A DNA stretch of 64,000 nucleotides from Tindallia californiensis (GCF_900107405.1 NZ_FNPV01000001.1:248001-312000), one strand, 5' to 3'. Positions 19,314-29,407 are shown, counted from the first letter of the stretch. The notes: generated by a model not told the origin, from the sequence alone. Translations and numbers: made by a program.

Positions 19314-19733
19314 TTATAACTTATCTATTCTATATCGCCCTAAGTATTCTGGCGTTATCTCATCTTCCCAGCTTATGCCAATAACAAAAGTAATATTAAA
19401 CTTCTTCTCTAATTTATCTAAACGATCAAAGAATTGATCCATGTTTTCTAATTCTGTCTCGCTTATTTGCATTAATCCGTCAATAAAAATGTGATCGATA
19501 TCATAGTTAGATGCCACTACTCCACATAAAAATCCCAGAAATTCATTTTCGTTAGCAATATTGTATTCATTTAAATGCATAAATCGTGCCCGATAATCAA
19601 TTTGAAACATACGGCTCGTATCGTAATCAATAAATACCACATGTCCTTTTGTTTTCTTTACTGCCTCATTGGCCATTTCGACCATTCTCTTCGTTTTTCC
19701 ACTACCTTTTTTACCCACAACTAATTTTATCAT
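19314..19733 (-). CDS. P-loop ATP-binding protein of unknown function
   Basis: 139 aa. A Walker A motif is visible at the N-terminus (VVGKKGSGKTKRMVEMAN), and HIFIDGLMQI may supply the Walker B aspartate. It is otherwise a small single-domain ATPase. Similar short clostridial proteins are often labelled PilT-like, but there are no pilus genes here and that name is not supported. GGAGGGG lies 7 nt before the ATG at 19733. It lies between gap and a radical SAM gene without an obvious pathway link. Confidence 0.65.
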   Translation of the reverse strand: MIKLVVGKKGSGKTKRMVEMANEAVKKTKGHVVFIDYDTSRMFQIDYRARFMHLNEYNIANENEFLGFLCGVVASNYDIDHIFIDGLMQISETELENMDQFFDRLDKLEKKFNITFVIGISWEDEITPEYLGRYRIDKL

Positions 19734-19839
19734 TTGGCACCCCTCCAAAAAGAATGTTTTTTTTGACTATTTGCTTTATTATATTATTCGTGATGATACC
19801 CTAAAATCCTTTTATCATTTGCAAAAATTACAAAATATT

Positions 19840-20763
19840 TTAGAATTTTGAAAATTTCCCTTGATAAGTGCCTTCATGGTTCATCCTATGAATGATCTCA
19901 TCTCTGATTTTCCACCAACTTGTATCCCAGTTAACAAAGAGACTGTTTTCTTTTGGCGCTCTGCCAATAAGCCTTTGTACGGCAATATGACCACTTAGAT
20001 GTTCCAGGAATAATATGACGCGTTGTTGATAATCTTGCTTTGTTATAAGTTTTATTTTACCTTCTTCGTATTGACGGCCTAAGGCTGTGTTTTTCATGAT
20101 ATAGAGTGCATGAATTTTCACCTGATCTACCTTTAAGGCGGATAAAATTTCTGCTGTTTCCATCATATCCAAATCTTCATCACCCGGAAGATTTGCAATA
20201 ATGTGTGCACATGTTTCCAGTCCTCTTTCTTTTGCTTGAATCACCGCATTAATAAAAGCAGCCAACCGATGACCTCTGTTAATCTTTTGAAGCGTATGGT
20301 AGTTTGCTGTTTGAAGTCCTAGCTCCAATACAATGTTCTTACCATGTTTTTCACGGTATTCTTTCAAATAATCTAACTGTTCTGGTGATAAACAATCCGG
20401 TCTGGTTGATATGGCTAATTCGATTACCTGCTCATGTTCTATTTGTTCTAAATACCCTTTAAGCGCTTCTAAAGAAAGGTACGTATTCGTATAGTTCTGA
20501 AAATAGGCAACAAACTTTTGTGCTTTATACCGGTTGCTAATATACGCTATATTTGATTGAAGCTGACTTTTAATGTCCATTGAAGAAGGAAGGTTCTCAA
20601 AACCAGCTCCTTCCGGGGCACAAAAATCACACCCATTAAACCCTAAGGTACCGTCTCTGTTAGGACATGTTACCGGTAGATTAATGGGTATTTTATAAAC
20701 TTTCTCACCATACTTATCCTTCTGATAATCTGAATACGGATAGTACGGTAGCTTTGTTTTCAA
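19840..20763 (-). CDS. Radical SAM protein, TIGR01212/YhcC family
   Basis: 307 aa. The iron-sulfur cluster Cys set is TCPNRDGTLGFNGCDFC, the extended C-x10-C-x2-C spacing of the YhcC family rather than CxxxCxxC. Radical SAM features continue with STRPDCLS, ELGLQTAN and HIIANLPGDEDLDM. The substrate of the family is not established. The start is probably the TTG at 20763, since GGAAGGTG lies 6 nt upstream and the GTG at 20772 is part of that site. Gene order is usp, this gene, then the ATPase on the same strand. Confidence 0.85.
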   Translation of the reverse strand: MKTKLPYYPYSDYQKDKYGEKVYKIPINLPVTCPNRDGTLGFNGCDFCAPEGAGFENLPSSMDIKSQLQSNIAYISNRYKAQKFVAYFQNYTNTYLSLEALKGYLEQIEHEQVIELAISTRPDCLSPEQLDYLKEYREKHGKNIVLELGLQTANYHTLQKINRGHRLAAFINAVIQAKERGLETCAHIIANLPGDEDLDMMETAEILSALKVDQVKIHALYIMKNTALGRQYEEGKIKLITKQDYQQRVILFLEHLSGHIAVQRLIGRAPKENSLFVNWDTSWWKIRDEIIHRMNHEGTYQGKFSKF

Positions 20764-20784
20764 AAAAAACACCTTCCTCGTTAG

Positions 20785-21171
20785 TTAAACTGGTACTATT
20801 TTAATCTCTGTCTCTTTACCCAATCGCTTTTGCAAGTCGGTTACAATGGTATTCTCCTTAGATGGCCGCAATGATTCGCCCAATACAATAGTGGTAATTT
20901 CGTTTTTCTTTGCAAAGGTTTCTAGTGTATCAATGGTGTCTTTAGATCGAATCACGGTCATCTCCGCTGACATAGACTTTGAAATTTCATATAGATAGTC
21001 CAAAGCTTCTGGTTGATGGTAGTTTCCCAGAATCTGAAGTGACGTAGGTGTCACATGAATTACCATCAGTTTCCCACCTACATCATCTCTTATTTCAGCA
21101 CCTTTTCGAATGAGTCTCTCACAGGTCTTTTGCTGGGTAACACAAACCATTACATTTCCTTTTGTAGCCAT
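20785..21171 (-). CDS. Universal stress protein-like (KdpD USP-type) domain protein
   Basis: 128 aa single domain. The N-terminal VMVCVTQQKTCERLIRKGAEI and the LMVIHVTP and TTIVLGES strands resemble the USP domain found in KdpD sensor kinases. It carries no kinase domain. Its role is unknown. AGAGGTGAA precedes the ATG. It lies 21 bp before the radical SAM gene and is likely co-transcribed with it. Confidence 0.7.
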   Translation of the reverse strand: MATKGNVMVCVTQQKTCERLIRKGAEIRDDVGGKLMVIHVTPTSLQILGNYHQPEALDYLYEISKSMSAEMTVIRSKDTIDTLETFAKKNEITTIVLGESLRPSKENTIVTDLQKRLGKETEIKIVPV

Positions 21172-21273
21172 TCATTTCACCTCTTTGACTCAATAGTCTT
21201 GCCAATTGTTTTTCGTTTGCACCTGTTATTCTATCATAGTCTATTTATACGCTAAGTTTCTCGATTCAAACGT

Positions 21274-22887
21274 TTATTTGAAGCTGTTTCTTTCTGAAAT
21301 GGTATGAAGAACCACGCCTTTATTACGATCTTCTACTTTTTCGACAGTCCATTCATTTTGGTATAAAAGAACAGGTGCCCCAAAGTCGTCTATTGCTAAT
21401 ATTGAATCCATCGTCAAGCTAAAGTTTTCAGCTTCAAATTTCTCCGTTTCAATCCAACGTACATGTCGATAGGGTAATGAATGCATCTTGATTTGCACAT
21501 TGTATTCATTGGTGAGACGATATTCCAATACTTCAAATTGCAAATTTCCAACAACGCCTACAAATATTTCTTCGATCCCCGTATTGAGTGGTTTGAATAT
21601 TTGAATAGCACCCTCCTCTGACAATTGCTGGATTCCTTTTATAAACTGTTTCCGTTTCATGGTATCAACAGGTGCCACTCTCGAAAAATGTTCTGGAGGA
21701 AAGACTGGTATTCCTTTATATTCGATATTTAAATCTTTTTCTGTTAATGTATCGCCAATTTGAAACAGTCCCGGATCATGAATCCCTATAATATCTCCAG
21801 GCCAAGCTTCTTCAACCGTAGCTCTGTCCTGCGCAAAAAACTGTTGCGGTTGTGCTAATTTTATCTTCTTTTGATTTCGGCTCAAATAGACAGACATTCC
21901 TTTGTGGAATTTTCCTGAACAAATTCGCATAAAAGCAATACGGTCACGATGGGCCGGGTTCATATTAGCTTGAATTTTAAAGATAAACGCCGTAAAATCC
22001 TTTCTTTCCGGCTCTATTTCTTCTTCCTTGCTAATTCTTGGTGCCGGAGGGAGGGTCAGTTCAAGGAATGATTCTAAAAAAGGTTGAACTCCAAAGTTTG
22101 TCATTGCGCTACCAAAAAAGACCGGCGTTAACTCTCCTTTAAGGATTCGTTTATGGTCATATTCGTTACCAGCTTCGTCCAACAGTTCAATTTCTTCCAT
22201 CAACTGTTGGTGAAGCTGTTCGCCCATTAAATCCCCAAAGACCTCATCCTCTATTTTCCCTGTAATAGCCGATGTTTTTGCTTGGCCATGATGCCCGCCT
22301 TCAAAGATTTCCATCTGAGACTTCACCCGATTATAGACGCCCTTAAAATTCCCATCGGTTCCAACAGGCCAGTTCATTGGGTATGCTTCTATATCAAGTA
22401 TTTTTTCAATTTCCTCCATCAGTTCAAAGGGATCTTTTCCAGCTCTATCCATTTTATTAATAAATGTAAAGATAGGAATGTTTCTCATTTTGCATACTTG
22501 AAATAATTTTTTTGTTTGTGCTTCTACTCCTTTGGCACAGTCGATTACCATAACGGCATTATCAGCCGCCATCAGGGTTCGATATGTGTCTTCACTAAAG
22601 TCTTGATGACCTGGTGTATCTAAAATATTAACAACATGATTTTCATATTCAAACTGAAGCACACTGGAGGTCACCGAAATACCACGTTGTTTCTCTATTT
22701 CCATCCAGTCAGAGACAGCGTGTTTTTGAGCTCTTCTTGATTTCACTGAACCAGCAAGCCTAATAGCGCCACCAAATAGCAGTAGTTTTTCTGTTAACGT
22801 GGTTTTACCAGCATCTGGATGGGATATAATGGCAAAGGTTCTTCTTCTTTTTACTTCATTGATCCGTTTTTCATCATCGGTTTTCAT
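21274..22887 (-). CDS. prfC: Peptide chain release factor 3
   Basis: 537 aa translational GTPase that recycles RF1/RF2 after termination. Motifs are G1 ISHPDAGKTTLTEK, G2 region RGISVTSSV, G3 DTPGHQDFSEDTYR and G4 FINKMDR, followed by domain II and a C-terminal EF-G III-like domain. The ATG at 22887 follows AAAGGAG with 6-nt spacing, so the longer frame to 22962 is rejected. A promoter sits at 22933-22962. Confidence 0.95.
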   Translation of the reverse strand: MKTDDEKRINEVKRRRTFAIISHPDAGKTTLTEKLLLFGGAIRLAGSVKSRRAQKHAVSDWMEIEKQRGISVTSSVLQFEYENHVVNILDTPGHQDFSEDTYRTLMAADNAVMVIDCAKGVEAQTKKLFQVCKMRNIPIFTFINKMDRAGKDPFELMEEIEKILDIEAYPMNWPVGTDGNFKGVYNRVKSQMEIFEGGHHGQAKTSAITGKIEDEVFGDLMGEQLHQQLMEEIELLDEAGNEYDHKRILKGELTPVFFGSAMTNFGVQPFLESFLELTLPPAPRISKEEEIEPERKDFTAFIFKIQANMNPAHRDRIAFMRICSGKFHKGMSVYLSRNQKKIKLAQPQQFFAQDRATVEEAWPGDIIGIHDPGLFQIGDTLTEKDLNIEYKGIPVFPPEHFSRVAPVDTMKRKQFIKGIQQLSEEGAIQIFKPLNTGIEEIFVGVVGNLQFEVLEYRLTNEYNVQIKMHSLPYRHVRWIETEKFEAENFSLTMDSILAIDDFGAPVLLYQNEWTVEKVEDRNKGVVLHTISERNSFK

Positions 22888-22932
22888 AGGCAACTCCTTT
22901 TTTACTATCTGTACATATACGTAACCTTTCGA

Positions 22933-22962
22933 ATTGTATCCTAATATAGCTGCTAAAGTCAA
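22933..22962 (-). promoter_or_regulatory. Sigma-A promoter of prfC, overlapping the upstream stop codon
   Basis: TTGACT (22957-22962), an 18-bp spacer and TACAAT (22933-22938). The -35 shares bases with the stop codon of the EamA transporter gene. Confidence 0.65.
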
Positions 22963-23873
22963 TAGGTTGTTGGTTTTGAAAAATAGTTAGTACCCCATAC
23001 ACCTGCAATAATCAACGTACCTCCAATAAGGTGGTACCAATAAAAAGGATCATTCAGAATCACTACGCCAGCTATAATCGTAACAATGGTTATCAGGTTG
23101 CTAAACACAGAAGCCCTTGTCGCTTCGACCTTTGAAAGCATATAATTCATCATAAAAAAACCAACTACTGATGATAAAAAACCAAGATAAAAAATGCTTA
23201 TAAGGGCTTGCGGGTGTCCTAGCGGCTGAAAAAAATTCATCAAATTATCTGCTAAAATATGTTGTGCTACCGAGATGGTGCTAAAAACAAGGAATCCTAC
23301 GGTCATCATCACATAGGTTATTTCTATGGAAGAAAAATGAAGAGAGGATTTTCTAGCCAGTATATTATAGGTTGCGGCTGCGAATACAGCCCCTAACAAA
23401 ATAATCATTCCTACAAAGTTATCCCCGACATCTACACTTCCAGCCATGGCCATAATGAAAAAAACACCAAATACGGAACATGCAACAAAAAATAATTGCA
23501 TTTTGCTGGGACGTTCTTTTAATACTAATACCGCCATAATCACTGAAGCTACCGGAATGAGCGCAATCATCATCCCGGCTTCCGAAGCAGTGGTCTTACT
23601 TAATCCTATCATTTCACAAATAAAATAGATTACTGGTTGGAATAAGGATAGAAAAAACAGGGTTTTCATACGCTTATTTTTTAGTTCTATTTTAATGATC
23701 TTAAAATACCTCAGTACATTTAATAGAAAAACAGCCGCTGCAAAACGAAAGGTTAGTAGATGAAAGGGGTCTAATACATCGAGTCCTTCTTTTGAAAAGA
23801 TAAAAGACAAACCAAATAGTATGGAAAAACACAGGCCTGCCAGATAAGGAAAAAACGATTCATACTTGCTCAC
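22959..23873 (-). CDS. EamA/DMT-family transporter
   Basis: 304 aa with about ten hydrophobic helices in two EamA repeats, the drug/metabolite transporter layout. The repeats carry the glutamate-containing motif (LKERPSKMQ after the first). Substrate unknown. The start is the GTG at 23873 (AGGAG 8 nt upstream). The longer frame to 24083 would run across the promoter and start of the divergent pfp gene. Confidence 0.85.
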   Translation of the reverse strand: MSKYESFFPYLAGLCFSILFGLSFIFSKEGLDVLDPFHLLTFRFAAAVFLLNVLRYFKIIKIELKNKRMKTLFFLSLFQPVIYFICEMIGLSKTTASEAGMMIALIPVASVIMAVLVLKERPSKMQLFFVACSVFGVFFIMAMAGSVDVGDNFVGMIILLGAVFAAATYNILARKSSLHFSSIEITYVMMTVGFLVFSTISVAQHILADNLMNFFQPLGHPQALISIFYLGFLSSVVGFFMMNYMLSKVEATRASVFSNLITIVTIIAGVVILNDPFYWYHLIGGTLIIAGVWGTNYFSKPTTY

Positions 23874-23987
23874 GTAACCCGCTCCTCTTTGATGATCGAT
23901 TTTCTGTACTCTTAATTCTAGCACATAATGAAACAGCTTCTCAACAAGAATAAGCAATATGTTCTGTGTGATTGCTTGTTCTTCGGG

Positions 23988-23993
23988 TACAAT
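23988..23993 (+). promoter_or_regulatory. -10 box of pfp
   Basis: TACAAT 27 bp before the pfp ATG. The -35 region is poor. Confidence 0.4.
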
Positions 23994-24020
23994 ATTAAAA
24001 AGTAAAATGGAGGTGAGGTT

Positions 24021-25232
24021 ATGAAGCTGGAAGGAAAGGTATTGGTTGCTCAGGGTGGCGGTCCCACAGCGGTCATTAATCAATCGATGGTGGGTGCCGT
24101 TTTGGAATCAAGAAAGTTTTCGCAAATCAGCTTGGTATATGGGGCCATTAATGGAGTGAATGGGATTATCAACGAGAATTTTATCGATTTAACGCAGGAA
24201 ACCACTCATAATTTAGAACAAATCGCCGGCACCCCTTCCTCGGCCCTTGGTTCTACCCGGGATAAGCCGGATGAAAAATACTGTCTGGAGATATTCAAAG
24301 TACTTCAGGCCCATGAAATTCGGTATTTCTTTTATATAGGTGGTAATGACTCTGCTGACACGGTACGCATTGTAAATGCTTATGCAGAGAAATCAGATTA
24401 TGATTTCCGAGCCATTCACATTCCAAAAACCATCGATAACGATCTGCTTGTTAATGATCACACTCCGGGTTATGGCTCTGCCGCAAAATTTGTTGCCCAG
24501 GCTTTTACCGGCGTGGATTTAGATAACCGCAGCTTGCCAGGTGTTTATATTGGAGTTGTCATGGGAAGACATGCCGGCTTTTTAACAGCGGCATCTTCTC
24601 TTGCAAAAAAGTATCATGATGATGGACCTCATTTAATCTATCTTCCCGAAAGAACTTTTTCTTTGGATACTTTTTTATCCGATGTTCAGGCTATCTTAAA
24701 AAAACACGGTCGTTGCGTTGTTGCGGTATCGGAAGGGATTTCTGACGCTAATAAAGTACCTATCGCTACCACATTAATGGATCGCATTGAGAAAGACGCT
24801 CACGGCAACATCAGTCTTTCTGGTGGTGGTTTAGGTGATTTATTAGCCAGATATGTAAAGGAGCATTTATCCGTAAGTCGGGTGCGTTCTGATACTTTTG
24901 GCTATTTACAACGCTCTTTTCCACTGGTTGTTTCTAGTGTTGATCAGAGTGAAGCCCGGGAGGTAGGAGAGAAAGCGGCTCAATTTGCCATATGGTATGA
25001 TGCTGACGGTTCTGTCACGATCCATCGTTCTGGTGATTATTCGGTTGACTATCATTTAACCCCCTTGGAAAAAGTAGCCCGACATACCAAACATATGCCG
25101 GACCTTTTTATTAATGAAAAGGGCAATCATATCACGGATGATTTCAAGCTCTATGCTCGACCACTGGTTGGATCCTTACCTTATGCCGCACGTTTGAGAG
25201 CTCCTACTGTAAAAAAAGTCATCACTTATTAA
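24021..25232 (+). CDS. pfp: Diphosphate-dependent 6-phosphofructokinase
   Basis: 403 aa PFK-family enzyme. The key specificity loop reads GGNDSADT (about 107-114), where ATP enzymes have GGDGS. The Asp at the fourth position together with Lys in PKTIDND (135-141) marks PPi as phosphoryl donor in characterised family members. The expected substrate loop VMGRHAGFLTA is present. AATGGAGGTGAGG precedes the ATG. It is divergent from the EamA gene and convergent with ndk (4 bp between stops). Reversible PPi-dependent phosphorylation of fructose-6-phosphate is expected, in glycolysis with fba and gap nearby. Confidence 0.9.
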   Translation: MKLEGKVLVAQGGGPTAVINQSMVGAVLESRKFSQISLVYGAINGVNGIINENFIDLTQETTHNLEQIAGTPSSALGSTRDKPDEKYCLEIFKVLQAHEIRYFFYIGGNDSADTVRIVNAYAEKSDYDFRAIHIPKTIDNDLLVNDHTPGYGSAAKFVAQAFTGVDLDNRSLPGVYIGVVMGRHAGFLTAASSLAKKYHDDGPHLIYLPERTFSLDTFLSDVQAILKKHGRCVVAVSEGISDANKVPIATTLMDRIEKDAHGNISLSGGGLGDLLARYVKEHLSVSRVRSDTFGYLQRSFPLVVSSVDQSEAREVGEKAAQFAIWYDADGSVTIHRSGDYSVDYHLTPLEKVARHTKHMPDLFINEKGNHITDDFKLYARPLVGSLPYAARLRAPTVKKVITY

Positions 25233-25236
25233 ATAG

Positions 25237-25647
25237 CTACGCTTCGTATTCAGGAAACCAAATAGATATTTCTCTTTTCGCACTGTCAATGCTGTCAGCA
25301 CCATGCACCACATTATGCTCTATTTCTAACCCATAGTCCCCTCTGATACTCCCGGGTGCTGCTTGTATCGGATCTGTCGCTCCGTTCAGCGAGCGGACAG
25401 CCACGACAGCCTCTTTCCCTTCCAGCATCAATGCAACTACTGGTCCTGATAGCATTGTTTCTACTAAACTATGGTAGAAAATTTTTCCTTCATGTTCTTC
25501 ATAATGCTTTTCAAGTTGCTTCCGAGTTGGATTTACCATTTTTAGCGCTGTCAGATTCAGGCCTTTTTCTTCGTATCGACTGATGATCTGACCGCTTAAT
25601 CCTTTCTTAACCGCTTGAGGTTTGATCAGTACCAAGGTTTTTTGCAT
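25237..25647 (-). CDS. ndk: Nucleoside diphosphate kinase
   Basis: 136 aa, normal length. QKTLVLIKPQAVKKG is the usual N-terminus, followed by VALMLEGKEAVVAVR, GATDP, and the active-site His in ENVVHGADS-type context (EHNVVHGADSIDSAKREI). It equalises NTP pools using ATP. The ATG at 25647 has GGGAG 7 nt upstream. It follows ribH by 28 bp with no terminator seen, so it looks like the last gene of the riboflavin operon. Confidence 0.95.
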   Translation of the reverse strand: MQKTLVLIKPQAVKKGLSGQIISRYEEKGLNLTALKMVNPTRKQLEKHYEEHEGKIFYHSLVETMLSGPVVALMLEGKEAVVAVRSLNGATDPIQAAPGSIRGDYGLEIEHNVVHGADSIDSAKREISIWFPEYEA

Positions 25648-25675
25648 AGAGTTCTCCCTTCCTCCTAGCATTTAT

Positions 25676-26137
25676 TTATAATTGTTTGAACAAACTTGCC
25701 ATTTCAATAGCCGAAACGGCTGCATCCCACCCTTTGTTCCCTGCTTTTGTTCCAGCTCTTTCAATCGCTTGTTCGATCGTATCCGTCGTCAATACACCAA
25801 AGATTACCGGAATACCAGCATCCAGAGAAACTTTGGCAACTCCTTTTGTTGTTTCGCTGCACACATAGTCAAAATGTGGTGTTGATCCACGAATCACCGC
25901 ACCTAAGGTAATAACAGCATCATATTCTTTTTTCATAGCCATTCTCTGTGCGGCCAGTGGTATTTCAAAGGCTCCCGGAACCCAGCATACATGGATGTTT
26001 TCTTTATCGGCTCCATGTCGTACCAAGGCATCTATCGCACCATCCAGTAGTTTACTTCCAATAAACTCATTAAATCTCCCTACCACAATACCAAAGGTAA
26101 ACTCTTTCGCAATTAAATTTCCTTCAAAATGTTTCAT
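25676..26137 (-). CDS. ribH: 6,7-dimethyl-8-ribityllumazine synthase
   Basis: 153 aa. It condenses the ribityl-pyrimidine with 3,4-dihydroxy-2-butanone 4-phosphate. Typical segments are [30 protein letters not shown] and the substrate-phosphate loop [14 protein letters not shown], with C-terminal [23 protein letters not shown] precedes the ATG. Fourth gene of the rib operon. Confidence 0.97.
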   Translation of the reverse strand: MKHFEGNLIAKEFTFGIVVGRFNEFIGSKLLDGAIDALVRHGADKENIHVCWVPGAFEIPLAAQRMAMKKEYDAVITLGAVIRGSTPHFDYVCSETTKGVAKVSLDAGIPVIFGVLTTDTIEQAIERAGTKAGNKGWDAAVSAIEMASLFKQL

Positions 26138-26162
26138 TTTTTCTCTCCTTCCATATTATCGT

Positions 26163-27371
26163 TTATTGGTGGAAAAGATCATCCAATAAATGGCCCATTT
26201 TTGTATGTTTGGTTTTCATATAATGCTCATTTTCTAAACTGCAGGGAATTTCAATAGGAACTCTTTCAACAATTTCCAAGTCGTATCCCTGAAGCCCCAC
26301 TAACTTGCGGGGATTGTTTGTCATTAGTCTTATTTTTCTAGCACCTAAATCTTTTAGAATTTGTGCGCCAATTCCATAATCTCTCATATCTTCAGGAAAT
26401 CCTAACATCAGATTGGCTTCCACTGTATCTTTACCCTGATCCTGCAATGTATACGCTTTAATTTTATTGACCAGGCCTATCCCACGACCTTCCTGCCGCA
26501 TATATAACAGTATTCCATTACCTTCTTTACTAATTTGATCCATTGCGTGTGCTAGTTGGTTTCCGCAGTCACAACGTTTTGATCCAAAGGCATCACCTGT
26601 CAGACATTCTGAATGCACCCGCACCAGAATTGGTTTTTCTGAATTAATTTCACCAGCAACCAGTGCTACATGATGTTCTTTATTCATGGTGTTTTCATAA
26701 GCAACGATCTTGAAATTTCCGTATTGGGTTGGCATATCTGCTTCAGCTGCTCGCTCAATCAGTTTTTCAAACCGGCGCCGGTACTTAACCAGATCAGCAA
26801 TGGTAATAATGGTTAGGTCATATTCTTCAGCAAATTCCATTAGCTGAGGAACTCTTGACATGGTGCCATCATCATTCATTATTTCGCAGATTACTCCCAC
26901 CGGTTGTAATCCAGCCATTTCTGCCAGATCCACAGCTGCTTCCGTATGGCCCATCCGACTAAGCACTCCTCCCGGTTTAGCAATCAAGGGAAAAATATGT
27001 CCCGGCTGAAAGAAGTGGTCTGGCTGTGCATTGGAATTTGCCAAAGCCTGAATCGTCTGCGCTCTTTCAAAGGCCGATATACCGGTTGTAACCCCACATG
27101 CATCAATAGAAACAGTAAAGGCCGTTTCCCTACTATCGGTGTTTTTTAATGTCATAGGATTCAGCTCAAGATGATGGGCTTTTTCTGGTTTTAATGGACA
27201 ACATATTAATCCTCTTCCATGCTTAGCCATAAAGTTAACGGCTTCTGGCGTGGCATATTCGGCAGCCATCAAAAGATCACCTTCGTTTTCCCGGTCTTCA
27301 TCATCCACTACAATGATCATTTTTCCTTCTTTAATTTCTTTTATCGCTTTTTCTATGCTATCAAATTTCAT
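26163..27371 (-). CDS. ribBA: Bifunctional 3,4-dihydroxy-2-butanone-4-phosphate synthase/GTP cyclohydrolase II
   Basis: 402 aa with two domains. The RibB half (to about residue 200) has [18 protein letters not shown] and [13 protein letters not shown]. The RibA half carries the zinc Cys set ([18 protein letters not shown]) and [16 protein letters not shown]. It feeds both branches of riboflavin synthesis. GAAAGGAGAAATAAT precedes the ATG. No residue loss was noticed in either active site. Confidence 0.97.
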   Translation of the reverse strand: MKFDSIEKAIKEIKEGKMIIVVDDEDRENEGDLLMAAEYATPEAVNFMAKHGRGLICCPLKPEKAHHLELNPMTLKNTDSRETAFTVSIDACGVTTGISAFERAQTIQALANSNAQPDHFFQPGHIFPLIAKPGGVLSRMGHTEAAVDLAEMAGLQPVGVICEIMNDDGTMSRVPQLMEFAEEYDLTIITIADLVKYRRRFEKLIERAAEADMPTQYGNFKIVAYENTMNKEHHVALVAGEINSEKPILVRVHSECLTGDAFGSKRCDCGNQLAHAMDQISKEGNGILLYMRQEGRGIGLVNKIKAYTLQDQGKDTVEANLMLGFPEDMRDYGIGAQILKDLGARKIRLMTNNPRKLVGLQGYDLEIVERVPIEIPCSLENEHYMKTKHTKMGHLLDDLFHQ

Positions 27372-27384
27372 ATTATTTCTCCTT

Positions 27385-28026
27385 TCAAAATCCGTACCTT
27401 TGAAGTTTTTCTACGGTTATCCCTGTATTTTCTGATTCTTTTCCCATCATTAATTTCTCAACATATTTTCCGATAATATCACACTCCAGGTTAATAACAG
27501 CGCCTATGTCTTTTTCCGTAAGAATGGTCATTTCTGCTGTATGAGGTATGATGGAGACCGCAAAAGCATCCTTCTCTACTTTTGCAACGGTTAAACTCGT
27601 TCCATCCATAGCGATGGATCCTTTGTGTACGATGTATCGCATGATTTCTGTTGTGGTTTTAATATAAATCCAAATAGCGTTTTTTTCCTGATATTTTTTA
27701 ATCATCGTGCCAATACCATCAATATGACCTGTTACAATATGACCACCTAACCTACCATTAACCGGAAGAGCTCTTTCCAAGTTTACTTTTTTTCCAGGCT
27801 TGGCTTCACTTAAACTGGTGCTTCTTATGGTTTCCGGCATAACATCTGCTTCCATTTGACCGGCTGTGAAGTTGGTAACTGTCAGGCATACTCCATTTAC
27901 AGCAATACTATCTCCTAGTTGCACATCTTGTAGCACTTTTTGACACTTTATTTGAAGACTAATGCGATTTTGTTGACTTACCAAGTTAACCACTTCGCCA
28001 ATTTCTTCCACTATTCCGGTAAACAT
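27385..28026 (-). CDS. ribE: Riboflavin synthase, alpha chain
   Basis: 213 aa with the expected two lumazine-binding repeats: [12 protein letters not shown] with [11 protein letters not shown] in the first, and [16 protein letters not shown] with [10 protein letters not shown] in the second. It dismutates two lumazines to riboflavin. The start lies 16 bp inside ribD, indicating translational coupling. Confidence 0.96.
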   Translation of the reverse strand: MFTGIVEEIGEVVNLVSQQNRISLQIKCQKVLQDVQLGDSIAVNGVCLTVTNFTAGQMEADVMPETIRSTSLSEAKPGKKVNLERALPVNGRLGGHIVTGHIDGIGTMIKKYQEKNAIWIYIKTTTEIMRYIVHKGSIAMDGTSLTVAKVEKDAFAVSIIPHTAEMTILTEKDIGAVINLECDIIGKYVEKLMMGKESENTGITVEKLQRYGF

Positions 28027-29129
28027 TTCTCTGCTCCTTTCATGTAGCCAGTCATTAGCCAGTCTTCGCCAAGCTGGATAGTTTCCATTTCCGTTATAGG
28101 CAGTGCCTCTTTCATATGAAGGATACCTTCTCCTCCAATAGGTCCAGGTGCTTTGTTTCCACCGATTATTTTAGGTGCGATATACCATAATAGCTTATTG
28201 ATCATTTTTTCAGATATAAAAGATGCCATCACACGGCTTCCGCCTTCTACTAACACGCTGTCTACTTCTTTTGATGCGAAATAATCGATTAATGATTGAA
28301 TATCAACCTGACCCTGTTTATGAGGAAATCGGACTACTTCAACTCCTTCTAGCAACAGTTTTTTTTCAAGATCCACTGGCATTTGATCCGTTGTTGCAAC
28401 CATTGTTTTTATTTCTTTTGCCGTTGAAACTAGCGTTGATGTTAGTGGGATATTCCCTTTACTGTCTAAAACCACTCGGAGTGGCTGATTTACTTTATCC
28501 AGAGGCAGTCGTACCGTCAGTTGCGGATTATCAGCTATCACGGTATTCACTCCCACCAGAATGGCCGAAACTCTTTGTCTCACCCAATGTGCATGATTCC
28601 TTGCTTCTTCTCCTGTAATCCATTGTGAATGCCCTTGCTTTGTTGCAATTTTCCCATCTAAGCTCATAGCTGCCTTTGCGATCAGGTAAGGTTTTTTTTC
28701 TGTGATATAGTGCATAAATATTTCGTTTTGTTTTCTTGCTTCTTTCTCCATCACGCCAGTTATTACTTCAATGCCTGCTTTTCGAAGCATTTCTTCTCCT
28801 TTGCCGGCCACTTTTTCATTGGGATCTCCGGCAGCAATAATCACTTTTTCAACCCCGGCTTTAATGATTGCTTCCGCACAAGGAGGGGTTTTGCCGTAAT
28901 GACTGCAAGGCTCTAAGGTTACATACATAGTACTTCCTGCTGAAGCGTCTCCTGCCTTCTTTAACGCATTTATTTCCGCATGAGGGCCACCTGCATATTC
29001 ATGATATCCTTTTGAGATCAATTGGTCTTCTTTGGTAATAACAGCGCCAACCAAAGGATTTGGATTGGTATTCCCCCATCCTTTTTCAGCCATTTTGAGT
29101 GCTTCTTTCATCCATTTTTCATGTGGCAT
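28011..29129 (-). CDS. ribD: Riboflavin biosynthesis deaminase/reductase
   Basis: 372 aa bifunctional enzyme. The N-terminal zinc deaminase domain has HAEINAL and PCSHYGKTPPC. The C-terminal reductase domain has AMSLDGKIAT and VEGGSRVMASF. It catalyses the second and third steps from the GTP cyclohydrolase product. GGAGGACGGGTA precedes the ATG. It is the first gene behind the FMN riboswitch. Confidence 0.97.
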   Translation of the reverse strand: MPHEKWMKEALKMAEKGWGNTNPNPLVGAVITKEDQLISKGYHEYAGGPHAEINALKKAGDASAGSTMYVTLEPCSHYGKTPPCAEAIIKAGVEKVIIAAGDPNEKVAGKGEEMLRKAGIEVITGVMEKEARKQNEIFMHYITEKKPYLIAKAAMSLDGKIATKQGHSQWITGEEARNHAHWVRQRVSAILVGVNTVIADNPQLTVRLPLDKVNQPLRVVLDSKGNIPLTSTLVSTAKEIKTMVATTDQMPVDLEKKLLLEGVEVVRFPHKQGQVDIQSLIDYFASKEVDSVLVEGGSRVMASFISEKMINKLLWYIAPKIIGGNKAPGPIGGEGILHMKEALPITEMETIQLGEDWLMTGYMKGAEKCLPE

Positions 29130-29184
29130 TACCCGTCCTCCCTGTTATTTTTCATTTGTTTAGCAACACACTATTTTTTGCTAC

Positions 29185-29362
29185 AAAAAAAGTTCCCGAA
29201 CAAAATGCGTTCAGGAACGTAAGGATACAAAAATCATACCTACTATGCTCATACTTCTTTCATCCAGACTTTAACTGTCGGCTCCGGAATTTCACCAGAT
29301 CAGCCAATATGGCTCGCGGGCTTTAACCGCCGGTAAGGAATTACACCTGTCCCTGAAGTTAT
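29185..29362 (-). promoter_or_regulatory. FMN riboswitch (RFN element) with terminator
   Basis: The leader of ribD shows the RFN signature in order on the minus strand: TTCAGGGACAGGTG, AATTCCTTACCGGCGG, GCCCGCGAGCC, GATCTGGTGAAATTCCGG, then CCGACAGTTAAAGTC and GGATGAAAGAAG. It is followed at 29185-29218 by a hairpin (GTTCCTGAACG with CGGGAAC arms) and a run of seven T. FMN binding is expected to favour this terminator and shut off the whole rib operon. Confidence 0.95.
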
Positions 29363-29379
29363 TTTATTGTTATGAAAAC

Positions 29380-29407
29380 ATTTTACCAAACTCAAAAAAA
29401 ATGTCAA
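29380..29407 (-). promoter_or_regulatory. Sigma-A promoter of the rib operon
   Basis: TTGACA (29402-29407), a 16-bp spacer and TAAAAT (29380-29385), directly after the recO stop. The predicted transcript begins at the 5' edge of the FMN aptamer. Confidence 0.75.

Noticed and set aside
23874-24083. N-terminal extension of the EamA transporter open frame
   Set aside because: It crosses the promoter and first codons of the divergent pfp gene. A good ribosome site precedes the GTG at 23873, and the extension has no family similarity.
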